Below are positions 1 through 7,989 of a DNA stretch of 64,000 nucleotides, piece after piece (positions within the stretch are counted from its first letter, which is position 1; every line of letters starts with the position of its first letter). Made by a program: the position numbers and the translations under genes. Below the pieces are notes generated by a model. That model was not told the DNA's origin, did not search any database, and saw only the letters and a program-made list of their open reading frames with translations. Source of the DNA: Mesorhizobium sp. B2-3-4 (GTDB lineage: Bacteria > Pseudomonadota > Alphaproteobacteria > Rhizobiales > Rhizobiaceae); the NCBI RefSeq assembly GCF_006442315.1, contig NZ_VFVY01000019.1, positions 62,001 to 126,000 on the forward strand, read 5' to 3'.

Positions 1-162
1 GGCCGGCCGCATGTGAAGGTATTGTCGGACGGCTGGACGGCGGTGACACGCGACCGCTCGCTGTCGGCGCAATACGAGCACACGGTCGGCGTTACCGACG
101 CGGGCTGCGAGATTTTCACGCTGTCGCCCAAAAAGCTCGACCGCCCGGGACTGCCGGCCTGA
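1..162 (+). CDS. map: Type I methionine aminopeptidase, C-terminal end (cut by window start)
   Basis: Only the last 53 codons lie in the window, in the frame that begins at base 1. The peptide contains DGWTAVTRDRSLSAQYEHTV followed by a glutamate in GCEIFT, which is the C-terminal metal-site segment of type I methionine aminopeptidase. In the family this segment supplies the last metal-ligand glutamate. The enzyme removes the initiator methionine from nascent proteins in the cytoplasm. In related rhizobia map is usually close to radC; here a divergent oxidoreductase/regulator pair lies between them. Confidence 0.9.
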   Translation, partial: GRPHVKVLSDGWTAVTRDRSLSAQYEHTVGVTDAGCEIFTLSPKKLDRPGLPA

Positions 163-175
163 CGCCACCAGGCGT

Positions 176-1144
176 CTAAGGGATCAGCAACAGACTTCCG
201 GCGGTGCGCCCGGCTTCGAGTTCGGTATGGGCTTGACCGGCGTCGGCGAGCGCGAATTCGCCGCCAATGGTCGCTGTGATGCCCAGGCGAAACGCGTCGA
301 GCACGCTCGCCGCGGCTTCGGTGTAGAAAGCCTGGTCGCCTGTCGCCGCCATTATGCTTGGGTGGGCAAGAGCGCGGTTGGGCCGCAACTGGTCAAGCGA
401 AACCGGCGGGATTGGCCCTGCGGCCTGGCCGAAACTGACGGCGGTGCCGAACGGCCGGATACATTGGATGGTCTTTGCCAGCATGGCGCCACCGATGCCG
501 TCATAGCCGACATCCACGCCGCGCCCCTGCGTGAGATCCAGAGTCCGCCCGATGATGTCGGCATCGCGCCCGACGATGAGATGATCGGCGCCATGGGACC
601 AGGCAAGAGCGGCCTTTTCCTCGGAGCTGACGGTACCGATCACCGTAGCACCAAGATGCTTCGCCCAGCGGACCAGAATGGCGCCGAGCCCGCCCGCCGC
701 CGCATGCACCAGCATGACCGTGCCCGGCTTCACAGCATAGGTGCGGCGGAGCAGCATGTAGGCGGTCATGCCCTTCAATGTCGATGCCGCCGCGATTCGG
801 GCGTCGACCCCGTCGGGCAGCTTGATCGCCCGCGCGGCCGGCAGCAGCCGTGTCGAGCTGTAGCCGCCGACGGGAGCGCCGGCATAGGCAATGCGGTCCC
901 CCGGCGCGAGAAATGCGACATCGGAACCAACCTCTTCAACGATTCCGGCACCCTCGGCGCCGAGCACATGGGGATAGGAAGGCAGCGGATAGATGCCCTT
1001 GCGATGGTAGATGTCGAGAAAATTGACGCCAATAGCCTCATGACGAAGGCGAACTTCCAGGGGGCCTGGAGATTGCGGCGCGCTTTCCAGCACCCGCAAT
1101 TGATCGATGCCCCCCGTGGCGATCAGCTTAACGGCAATATCCAT
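176..1144 (-). CDS. Zinc-free quinone oxidoreductase (MDR/QOR family)
   Basis: The 322-residue protein has the layout of NADPH:quinone oxidoreductases of the medium-chain dehydrogenase superfamily. An N-terminal GroES-like domain (GVNFLDIYHRKG, then LGAEGAG near residue 60) is followed by a Rossmann domain with the NADPH-binding stretch HAAAGGLGAILVRWAK near residue 140. No structural zinc cysteine cluster is seen, which fits the QOR branch. The chosen start (MDIAVKL) has a GGGAG box about 7 bases upstream; an ATG two codons earlier lies too close to that box. It is transcribed divergently from a LysR regulator 81 bases away, which suggests that the regulator controls it. The physiological substrate is not predictable. 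Confidence 0.88.
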   Translation of the reverse strand: MDIAVKLIATGGIDQLRVLESAPQSPGPLEVRLRHEAIGVNFLDIYHRKGIYPLPSYPHVLGAEGAGIVEEVGSDVAFLAPGDRIAYAGAPVGGYSSTRLLPAARAIKLPDGVDARIAAASTLKGMTAYMLLRRTYAVKPGTVMLVHAAAGGLGAILVRWAKHLGATVIGTVSSEEKAALAWSHGADHLIVGRDADIIGRTLDLTQGRGVDVGYDGIGGAMLAKTIQCIRPFGTAVSFGQAAGPIPPVSLDQLRPNRALAHPSIMAATGDQAFYTEAAASVLDAFRLGITATIGGEFALADAGQAHTELEAGRTAGSLLLIP

Positions 1145-1225
1145 CCTCATTCTCCCGATCCAAAACGCGACAGCGAGGATGCCAGATGACAGCCTGATGG
1201 AAAATTCCCTATAAACTCCCACGCA

Positions 1226-2086
1226 ATGGGAAAAAATAAACGGATGCTGGATTGGGAAGACCTCCGCCATTTTCATGCGCTTTCGCGTCTGGGCACGCTT
1301 TCGGCGGCTGCCCGGGCGCTGGGCGTGGAGCATGCCACCGTGGCAAGGCGAATAGCGCATTTGGAAGAGAGCATCGGCGCCAAGCTCGTCGACCGGCGCG
1401 GACGGCGCCTGTCGCTTACGGCCAAGGGCCAGGAGATCGCCACCATCGCGGCGCGCATGAGCGAGGATTCCCTGACGATCGAGCGCGCCGGTCTGAATAT
1501 CGACAGCCGGCATGCGGGAACGGTCAGGATAAGTGCCCCGCCAACCCTGGCGACGGCGCTGCTGACCGAGCGGTTCGTTCGCATCCGCCAGCGACATCCC
1601 GGCATCAACATCGTGGTCATCGGCGAGACGCGCTATGCCTCGCTGGGGCGCAGGGAGGCCGACATCGCCGTGCGCATGGCGCGCCCCGATCAGGGCGACC
1701 TGACCGTCACCAGGATCGGCGAAATCGGTTTCAGCCTCTACGGCGACCCCAACTATCTTGCCGCGACGCGCGAGGCGAACTGGACCTTCATCGGCTATGA
1801 GCAAACCATGTCGTCGTCTCCCCAGGAGAGGCTGCTTGCGCGGATCGCGGGAGATCGCCCGGTCGCGATCCGCGGCTCCACGCTGGAGTTTCAGCTGGCT
1901 GCCGTCAAAGCCGGCGGCGGCATCGCCTTGCTGCCGGATTTCATGGCCACCGGCCAAGGTTTGACCAGCCTTCCGTTGGCGGAAGCCCCCCTCACCCGTG
2001 AACTCTGGCTGGTCGTGCACACGGATATCAAGGATGTGCCGCTTATCAGGACGGTAATGGACGGGCTTGCCGGCAAGGTCGAATGA
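1226..2086 (+). CDS. LysR-family transcriptional regulator
   Basis: The 286-residue protein begins with a winged helix-turn-helix (LGTLSAAARALGVEHATVAR, about residues 23-42) and continues with a LysR substrate-binding domain. The helix ends in the usual RRGRRLSLTAKG segment. It lies head-to-head with the quinone oxidoreductase gene, the usual arrangement of a LysR regulator and its target, so autoregulation and control of the oxidoreductase are likely. A second ATG six codons downstream (MLDWEDLRHF) is an equally good start, because neither candidate has a strong ribosome-binding site. Inducer unknown. Confidence 0.88.
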   Translation: MGKNKRMLDWEDLRHFHALSRLGTLSAAARALGVEHATVARRIAHLEESIGAKLVDRRGRRLSLTAKGQEIATIAARMSEDSLTIERAGLNIDSRHAGTVRISAPPTLATALLTERFVRIRQRHPGINIVVIGETRYASLGRREADIAVRMARPDQGDLTVTRIGEIGFSLYGDPNYLAATREANWTFIGYEQTMSSSPQERLLARIAGDRPVAIRGSTLEFQLAAVKAGGGIALLPDFMATGQGLTSLPLAEAPLTRELWLVVHTDIKDVPLIRTVMDGLAGKVE

Positions 2087-2223
2087 ACAAGGGACGCCTC
2101 TGCCCAGGTAATACTTGCAGCGGTTGGCACCGACCGTCGTGAAAGCACTCGACCGTGCCGGCTTGCCAGCCTAATATTTTGCCGGATCGGACATGCCGAT
2201 TGATTGTCTGGAAGCGGGGGCGG

Positions 2224-2979
2224 ATGACCGGTGATGACGACGAGCGGAGTTTCTTCTCCGAAGTGCCGGTCCGGTCAGCCGCGAAGGCCAGGCCGGTTCC
2301 GGACGAAAAGCCTGGATATCTCGGCCACCGCGATCGCCTGCGCGAGCGTTTTGCCTCGGCCGGTCCCGATGCCTTGCCCGATTATGAGCTTCTGGAACTC
2401 CTGCTTTTCCGGCTGATCCCGCGCTCCGACACCAAGCCTGTCGCCAAGGCCTTGCTGGCGCGCTTCGGCACGCTGGCCGAAGTGCTTGGGGCACCCATCG
2501 GCCTGCTGCAGGAGGTCAAGGGCATCGGTCCGGCAGTGGCGCTCGACCTCAAGGTGGTGGCGGCGACGGCGCAACGCATGGCGCGCGGCGAGGTGCATGG
2601 CCGCGAAATCCTCTCATCCTGGCAGCTGCTTCTCGACTATTGCCGGGCCGCCATGGCTTTCGAGGCACGCGAGCAGTTCCGCATCCTGTTCCTGGACAAG
2701 AAGAACGCGCTGATATCGGACGAGGTGCAGCAGACCGGCACGGTCGACCACACGCCGGTCTATCCCCGCGAGGTGGTCAAGCGCGCGCTGGAACTCTCGG
2801 CGACGGCCGTCATCCTGGTCCACAACCACCCTTCAGGCGACCCGACGCCGTCGCGCGCCGATATCGAGATGACAAAAGAGATCATCGACGCCGGCAAGCG
2901 GCTGGGAATTGCCGTGCACGACCACATCATCATCGGGCGCAAGGGCTATGCCAGCATGAAGGGCCTGCTCTTGATCTGA
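2224..2979 (+). CDS. radC: RadC/YicR-family JAMM-motif protein
   Basis: The 251-residue protein has a helix-hairpin-helix-like N-terminal part (EVKGIGPAVALDLK) and a C-terminal JAB/MPN+ domain with the full metal motif HNHPSGDPTPSRAD (His200, His202, Ser210, Asp213). The family was named after a DNA-repair mutant, but that role is disputed and the biochemical activity is unproven. The start at 2224 follows a GGGGGCGG box; a longer reading to 2155 is possible but adds a low-complexity leader. It lies downstream of map in the window, separated by the qor/lysR pair. Confidence 0.9.
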   Translation: MTGDDDERSFFSEVPVRSAAKARPVPDEKPGYLGHRDRLRERFASAGPDALPDYELLELLLFRLIPRSDTKPVAKALLARFGTLAEVLGAPIGLLQEVKGIGPAVALDLKVVAATAQRMARGEVHGREILSSWQLLLDYCRAAMAFEAREQFRILFLDKKNALISDEVQQTGTVDHTPVYPREVVKRALELSATAVILVHNHPSGDPTPSRADIEMTKEIIDAGKRLGIAVHDHIIIGRKGYASMKGLLLI

Positions 2980-3094
2980 GCCCGGGATTTGAAAAATGTT
3001 CAATCTTGGAACGAACCACGCCCACCCTGGCGCGCTTTCGGATCAATTTCCTAAGACGGCTGGCTAGGTCCAGTATCTTTAGAAGATAATTTCG

Positions 3095-3145
3095 TTGAGG
3101 AACGGCATGTTCCGCTGCTAGCGTTTGAAACGCTTCAATTGGATC
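3095..3145 (+). promoter_or_regulatory. Putative promoter and LacI-type operator of the sugar operon
   Basis: A possible sigma70 promoter reads TTGAGG (3095-3100), an 18-base spacer and TAGCGT (3119-3124). Immediately downstream is TTGAAACGCTTCAA (3125-3138), a palindrome with a central CG step and a single mismatched pair, the form of classic LacI-family operators. It ends only 7 bases before the ATG of a gene that itself encodes a LacI-type helix-turn-helix. Binding there would block the promoter, so autorepression is inferred. A second inverted repeat, GGAAC-5-GTTCC (3099-3113), sits in the spacer. Confidence 0.5.
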
Positions 3146-4330
3146 ATGCCGTTGCAACGCAAGCGCCCGACCATAGCGGATGTCGCACGAACCGCCGGTG
3201 TCTCCATCGGCACGGTTTCGAACTTCATCAATGGAACCGCCGGGCTGAAGGACGGCACGCGGGAGCGCATCGAGAAGGCGATCGCGACCCTGATGTACCG
3301 GCCGAGTTCGTTCGCCCGCTCCCTGCCCGGTCGTGCGCCGCAGCGGCCAAAGAACCTTGACCATCTGCCGAGGCTCCTGGTTGCCGGCCGCGTCAGCGTC
3401 GACTTCCTGTGCCGGGTCGACGTGCTGCCGCATCGCGACGACCGTATCACCGCCAGCCATATCGAAAAGGCGCTGGGCGGCCCCGCCGCCAATCTCGCGG
3501 TTGCCGCCGCCGGGGTCGGCGCGCCCTACGCGCTCGATGTCGAACTGGCGACGGCGGTCGGCAGGGATGCGGAGAGCGACTGGGCGCTGGGCGAACTTGC
3601 CAAGCTCGGCGTGCATGCATTGCCCATCCGCAGCACGCCCAACAACCGGCTTTCGCAGGCGATCGTCATCATCGAGCGCAACGGCAGCCGCACCATCATC
3701 AGCGAACCGTTTGAACTTGGCGAAGTCGATTTGACCGCCAATCTCGATATCCAGCCGGAGCCGCGCCCCGCCTGCCTTCATATTGAAGGGTTTCACTATG
3801 AAACGATGACCGCGTCCATCGAGCGCTTTCACCAGGCAGGCTGGAAGGTGAGTATGCATTCGGCCGGCCTGCCCAAGAGTGCGCGGACCCCGGAAGCCTT
3901 CACGCAGATGGTCAAACAGGTCGACCTGACCTTCATCAACGATGTGATGATCCGGGAGATTTTCGACTTTCGCACCCGGATGGCGACAATGATCGAAGCG
4001 GTGCGGCTGATGCTGTCGTGCATCAAGCGGCGCGGAACGGTCGTGCTCACCCTTGGCGAATTTGGCGCTGTCGTCTTTCCGGCAACGGGTGGCCCCCAGA
4101 TCGAAGTGCCGGCACTGCCTGTCAACAGGGTGGACGCGACGGGCGCCGGCGACAGCTTCGCCGGTATCTTCCTCAGCCTGTGGCTGCACGGCGCGTCGCT
4201 GGAAACGGCTGCCCGCTACGCGGCGGTCGGCGCCAGCCTGACGACCACGGTCGAGGGCGCACAAGGATACATAGCCGACTTTGCGACACTGAAGGCCACC
4301 GCCTCGGCCAACGACGTTATGGCCAGTTGA
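3146..4330 (+). CDS. LacI-type HTH fused to PfkB-family sugar kinase
   Basis: Two domains are visible in this 394-residue protein. Residues 9-30 (TIADVARTAGVSIGTVSNFI) are a complete LacI helix-turn-helix, followed by the hinge-type stretch YRPSSFARSL. From about residue 75 onward the LacI sugar-binding domain is replaced by a ribokinase/PfkB kinase: first signature GGPAANLAVAAAGVGA (from 111) and second signature DATGAGDSFAGIF (330-342) with the catalytic aspartate at 336. It may phosphorylate the sugar imported by the downstream transporter and sense it for repression. The ATG at 3146 was preferred over an in-frame TTG at 3125, which falls in the operator. Both halves look intact, with no frameshift. 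Confidence 0.85.
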   Translation: MPLQRKRPTIADVARTAGVSIGTVSNFINGTAGLKDGTRERIEKAIATLMYRPSSFARSLPGRAPQRPKNLDHLPRLLVAGRVSVDFLCRVDVLPHRDDRITASHIEKALGGPAANLAVAAAGVGAPYALDVELATAVGRDAESDWALGELAKLGVHALPIRSTPNNRLSQAIVIIERNGSRTIISEPFELGEVDLTANLDIQPEPRPACLHIEGFHYETMTASIERFHQAGWKVSMHSAGLPKSARTPEAFTQMVKQVDLTFINDVMIREIFDFRTRMATMIEAVRLMLSCIKRRGTVVLTLGEFGAVVFPATGGPQIEVPALPVNRVDATGAGDSFAGIFLSLWLHGASLETAARYAAVGASLTTTVEGAQGYIADFATLKATASANDVMAS

Positions 4331-4398
4331 ATCAACGCTTTGCCTGACCCGGCGCATCGGGCGGCAAACCAAATGGACGATATCGGGAGAACATGGAC

Positions 4399-5175
4399 AT
4401 GGCGAAAACGAAAGTCCTTCTGGTCGGCGAGAGCTGGATGAGTTCGGCCACCCACTACAAGGGCTTCGACCAGTTCGGCAGCGTCACCTTCCATCTTGGC
4501 GCGACACCTCTGGTCAATGCCCTGAAGGAGAGCGAGTTCGATCTCGAATACATGCCGGCGCACGAAGCCGTCGAAAAGCTGCCTTTCACCATGGAAGGCC
4601 TGTCGCAATACAAGGCCATCATCCTCTCCGACATCGGCGCCAACTCGCTGCTGCTGCATCCCGATGTCTGGCTGCACGGCAAGACCGTGCCCAATCGGCT
4701 GAAGCTCCTGCGCGACTGGACGCAAGCCGGCGGCGGGCTGGTCATGATCGGCGGCTATTTCAGTTTTCAGGGCATCGACGGCAAGGCCCGCTGGCACCGG
4801 ACGGCGGTCGAGGAGGCATTGCCGGTAACTTGCCTTCTCCACGACGACCGGCTCGAAATTCCCGAGGGCTTCCGGCCCGAGATCACCGGCCCCGGCGATC
4901 ATCCGATCTTTGCCGGCATCCAGGGTGAATGGCCGATCCTGCTCGGCGCCAACGAGGTGGTCGCCCGCGACCGCGACGATGTCGAGATCCTGGCCCGGCT
5001 GCCTCAGGATCAGGGCAGCCATCCCCTGCTGGTTACCGGGCGTCATGGAAAGGGCCGCACCCTGGCCTGGACCTCGGATATCGGCCCGCACTGGCTGCCG
5101 AACAGCTTTGTCGAATGGCCCGGATACACCAGGCTTTGGACCAATGTGCTGCGCTGGGTCAGCAAGGCCGTCTAG
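4399..5175 (+). CDS. Glutamine-amidotransferase-like protein (PF07090-type)
   Basis: The 258-residue cytoplasmic protein has the fold signature of the GATase1-like family: KVLLVGESW at the start, YKAIILSDIGANS in the middle and GGGLVMIGGYFSFQG near residues 112-126, where true class I amidotransferases carry the nucleophile elbow. The usual cysteine nucleophile is not evident there, so hydrolase or amidotransferase activity is uncertain. Similar ThuA-like proteins often sit in sugar-catabolic operons. GGGAGA lies 8 bases before the chosen ATG; an ATG two codons earlier is closer to that box. It lies between the regulator/kinase and the ABC genes in the same direction. Confidence 0.7.
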   Translation: MAKTKVLLVGESWMSSATHYKGFDQFGSVTFHLGATPLVNALKESEFDLEYMPAHEAVEKLPFTMEGLSQYKAIILSDIGANSLLLHPDVWLHGKTVPNRLKLLRDWTQAGGGLVMIGGYFSFQGIDGKARWHRTAVEEALPVTCLLHDDRLEIPEGFRPEITGPGDHPIFAGIQGEWPILLGANEVVARDRDDVEILARLPQDQGSHPLLVTGRHGKGRTLAWTSDIGPHWLPNSFVEWPGYTRLWTNVLRWVSKAV

Positions 5176-5203
5176 CCGATCCGCAAGCGCGGGAGGAACC
5201 GTC

Positions 5204-5974
5204 ATGACCGCCCCATTTCTTGTCGCCAGGAACATCGCCAAACGCTTCGGCGCGCTCACCGCGCTCGCCAATGTCGATCTGGAAATCCGCTCCGGCGAGG
5301 TGCTGGCGCTGCTCGGCGACAATGGCGCGGGCAAATCGACCTTCATCAAGATCCTGGCGGGCGCTCATCGGCCGAGCGACGGGGAGATCGTCATCGAAGG
5401 CAGCCCGGTCGCTTTTTCCTCGCCAAAGGATGCGGCCGCCTCAGGCATAGCGACGATTTTCCAGGAGCTGGCGCTGTCCGAAAACCTGTCGATCGCCGAA
5501 AACGTCTTTCTCGGCCGCGAATTGAAACGCTCCATTTTGGGCGTTCCCTTCCTGAAACGGAAGGAAATGCGGCAGCGCGTCGACGGTCTGCTGCAGGAAC
5601 TCGACGCCCATATTTCCGATCCGGAAGCGCCGGTCGGCAGCCTGTCTGGCGGCCAGCGCCAGGCCGTCGCCATCTGCCGGGCTCTCAATCTGAATGCCAG
5701 GCTGGTCATCATGGACGAGCCGACCGCGGCGCTTGCCGTGGCCGAGAGCCGCAAGGTGCTGGCGCTGACGCGGCGGCTCGCCGCGCGCGGCTGCGCCGTC
5801 GTCCTCATCAGCCACAACATTTCCGAAGTGTTCGAAGTCGCCGACCGCATCGTCGTCTTCCGGCGCGGCCGCAAGGTGGCCGAGCGGCTGGCGGCCGAGA
5901 CCAATCACGAGGAAGTCGTTTCGCTCATAACAGGCGCTCATCCCGACGTGCGGGCGCTCGAAAAAACAAACTGA
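5204..5974 (+). CDS. Sugar ABC transporter ATP-binding protein (CUT2 type, single domain)
   Basis: The 256-residue protein holds one complete ABC domain: Walker A GDNGAGKST (38-46), Q-loop IFQEL, signature LSGGQRQ, Walker B VIMDEP and switch histidine in LISHN. Most CUT2 transporters such as RbsA carry two fused ABC domains; here there is one, as in the FrcA-type fructose transporter of rhizobia, so it probably works as a homodimer. GGGAGGA stands 6 bases before the ATG. It is followed by its binding protein and two permeases. Confidence 0.92.
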   Translation: MTAPFLVARNIAKRFGALTALANVDLEIRSGEVLALLGDNGAGKSTFIKILAGAHRPSDGEIVIEGSPVAFSSPKDAAASGIATIFQELALSENLSIAENVFLGRELKRSILGVPFLKRKEMRQRVDGLLQELDAHISDPEAPVGSLSGGQRQAVAICRALNLNARLVIMDEPTAALAVAESRKVLALTRRLAARGCAVVLISHNISEVFEVADRIVVFRRGRKVAERLAAETNHEEVVSLITGAHPDVRALEKTN

Positions 5975-6007
5975 AACGCGCGTCATTCCAGAGAGGATCA
6001 AACCAAA

Positions 6008-6994
6008 ATGCTTTCACATCTCAGGAAAGTGCTCGCCGCCTCGGCGCTGTCGCTCGTCATTGCCGCGGCCGCGCATGCGGCAGACAAACACAAGGTTGCC
6101 TTCGTTCCGCAACTGATCGGCATTCCCTATTTCAACGCCATGGAGGCCGGCGGCAATCGCGCCGCCAAGGACCTCGGCGTCGACTTCATCTATTCCGGCC
6201 CGGTCGACACCAATCCGGTTGACCAGTTGCAGATCGTCCAGAACCTGATCGACCAGGGCGTCGAGGCCATTTCCGTCAGCGTGCTCGATGCCTCTAGCAT
6301 CGCTCCCGTGGTGGAAAGCGCCAAGGCCAAGGGGATCAAACTGTTCACCAGCGACAGCGACGCGCCCGACAGCGGCCGCGCGGTCTATGTCGCGCAGGCC
6401 ACCGACGAAGGCCTTGGCACGACGATCATCGACGAGCTCGTCAAGCGCGTCGGCGAGGACGCGACGATCGGCATCGTCTCGGGCGAAGCAACGGCGTCCA
6501 ATCTGAACGCCTGGATCGGCTTCATGCAGAAACAGGCCACCGCCAAATATCCGAAGCTGAAGCTCCTCGCCCCGCAATTCGCCGGCGGCACGGCCGAGCG
6601 CGCCGCGCATATCTCGGGTGACCTCATGGCCGCCAATCCCGATATCAAGGCCATCATCGCCGTTGCCTCCTCGACATGCCCGGGCGTCGCCCAGGCGATC
6701 GAGACCGCCGGCAAGATCGGCTCGGTCATCGGTGCCGGCTATTGCAGCCCGAACACCGCCCGCTCCTACCTGAAGAGCGGCGCCTTCGGCTTCACCGTGT
6801 TGTGGGATCCCGAGCAGCTCGGTTACCTCACGGTTTGGGCCGGCAAGCAGTTGATCGACGGCAAGAGCTTCGAGGCCGAGAACAAGATCGCGGGTCTGGA
6901 AAAGCCCGCGACCTATGACGCGGCCAAGGGCATTCTGCTGCTCGGCCCGCCGGCCGTCTTCACCAAGGACAATGTCGACAAGTTCAACTTCTGA
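6008..6994 (+). CDS. Periplasmic sugar-binding protein (LsrB/RhaS-like)
   Basis: The 328-residue protein has a Sec signal peptide cleaved near AHA-AD (residue 24) and a Peripla_BP_4 fold. Its C-terminal end, GILLLGPPAVFTKDNVDKFN, and the segment QLQIVQNLIDQGVEAISVS closely resemble LsrB- and RhaS-type proteins. The lysine that contacts autoinducer-2 in LsrB is a glutamine here (FVPQLIG), and the LsrB Asp-Gln pair is not seen at the matching position (ATASNLNAW), so AI-2 is unlikely to be the ligand. A rhamnose-like or other monosaccharide is a better guess. It is the third transporter-operon gene. Confidence 0.88.
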   Translation: MLSHLRKVLAASALSLVIAAAAHAADKHKVAFVPQLIGIPYFNAMEAGGNRAAKDLGVDFIYSGPVDTNPVDQLQIVQNLIDQGVEAISVSVLDASSIAPVVESAKAKGIKLFTSDSDAPDSGRAVYVAQATDEGLGTTIIDELVKRVGEDATIGIVSGEATASNLNAWIGFMQKQATAKYPKLKLLAPQFAGGTAERAAHISGDLMAANPDIKAIIAVASSTCPGVAQAIETAGKIGSVIGAGYCSPNTARSYLKSGAFGFTVLWDPEQLGYLTVWAGKQLIDGKSFEAENKIAGLEKPATYDAAKGILLLGPPAVFTKDNVDKFNF

Positions 6995-7002
6995 GCCCTG
7001 AC

Positions 7003-7989
7003 GTGAGCGCGGTGCGGCAGTCTGGAAACGGTATCTTCTCCATGAACGGGCGGGAGTGGTCATTGCTTGTCGCCTGTCTGCTGGCGATCGTCATCTTTTC
7101 CGTCGCCTCGCCGCACTACGCCACCTCGGGCAACGCGGTGACGGTGCTGCGCAACAGCGTCGAGCTTTTATTGATCGGCCTCGGCATGACCTTGCTGCTG
7201 GCCATGGGCGGCATCGATGTGTCCATCGGGATCGTCATGGGCCTCGTCGCCATTGCCGTCGGGCGCATAGTGAGCGCCGACGGCAGCCCGTTCCTGGCGA
7301 TCATTTCAGGGCCTTTGGTCGGGGCATTGCTCGGCTGCGTGACCGCCGCCGTCATCGTCCTCGGCCGCGTTCCGGCCATCGTCGGAACGCTTGGCCTGCT
7401 TGGTGTCTACCGCACCGCTATCTTCGTCCTTCTCGGCGGGCAATGGCTTTCCGGCCTGCCTTCGAGCCTCACCGACCTTCTCTCGACCACGGTCATCGGC
7501 ATCCCGGTCGCCGCCTTCGCCATAGCCATTGCCTATCTGGCCGTGTGGCTGGCATTGCGGCGCACGCCTTATGGATTGCACCTGCTGGCAATCGGTAATT
7601 CGGAAGAGAAGGCGCGGCTGTCCGGAATCCCGGTGGTCAAGATACGCTTCGCGACCTTCGTCATCAGCGGTGTCCTCACCGGCATTGCCGCCACTTTCTA
7701 TGTCGCCACCTACCGCAATGTCGAAATGACGATCGGCAGCACACTGGCGCTCGATGCGATCGCAGCTGTCATCCTGGGCGGCACCAGCATATTGGGCGGG
7801 CGATGCAGCTTGATCGGCACCGTGTTTGGCGTGCTGTTGCTCAGAATCCTGCAGAACGGCCTGCTCCTGATTGGCGTGCCTTCGCTTTGGCAGCCGGTTG
7901 TCACGGGTGTTCTCATTCTTGGCGTGCTCGGCTTCGAAGCCGCCTCCAACCGCCTTCCCTTGGCCCGGTTCCGGCGAGCCCGCGCATGA
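7003..7989 (+). CDS. Sugar ABC transporter permease 1 (CUT2)
   Basis: The 328-residue hydrophobic protein has about eight to ten membrane segments and the BPD_transp_2 pattern, including GMTLLLAMGGIDVSIGIVMG and ILGGTSILGGRCSLIGT. It starts with GTG at 7003; an internal ATG at 7042 (MNGREWSLL) would drop a non-hydrophobic leader and cannot be excluded. Its stop overlaps the start of the next permease by ATGA, so translation is probably coupled. The two permeases form the heterodimeric inner-membrane channel. Confidence 0.9.
   Translation: MSAVRQSGNGIFSMNGREWSLLVACLLAIVIFSVASPHYATSGNAVTVLRNSVELLLIGLGMTLLLAMGGIDVSIGIVMGLVAIAVGRIVSADGSPFLAIISGPLVGALLGCVTAAVIVLGRVPAIVGTLGLLGVYRTAIFVLLGGQWLSGLPSSLTDLLSTTVIGIPVAAFAIAIAYLAVWLALRRTPYGLHLLAIGNSEEKARLSGIPVVKIRFATFVISGVLTGIAATFYVATYRNVEMTIGSTLALDAIAAVILGGTSILGGRCSLIGTVFGVLLLRILQNGLLLIGVPSLWQPVVTGVLILGVLGFEAASNRLPLARFRRARA

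Noticed and set aside
2930..4372. 480-codon minus-strand frame
   Set aside because: Shadow of the LacI-PfkB fusion gene; no recognisable domain.
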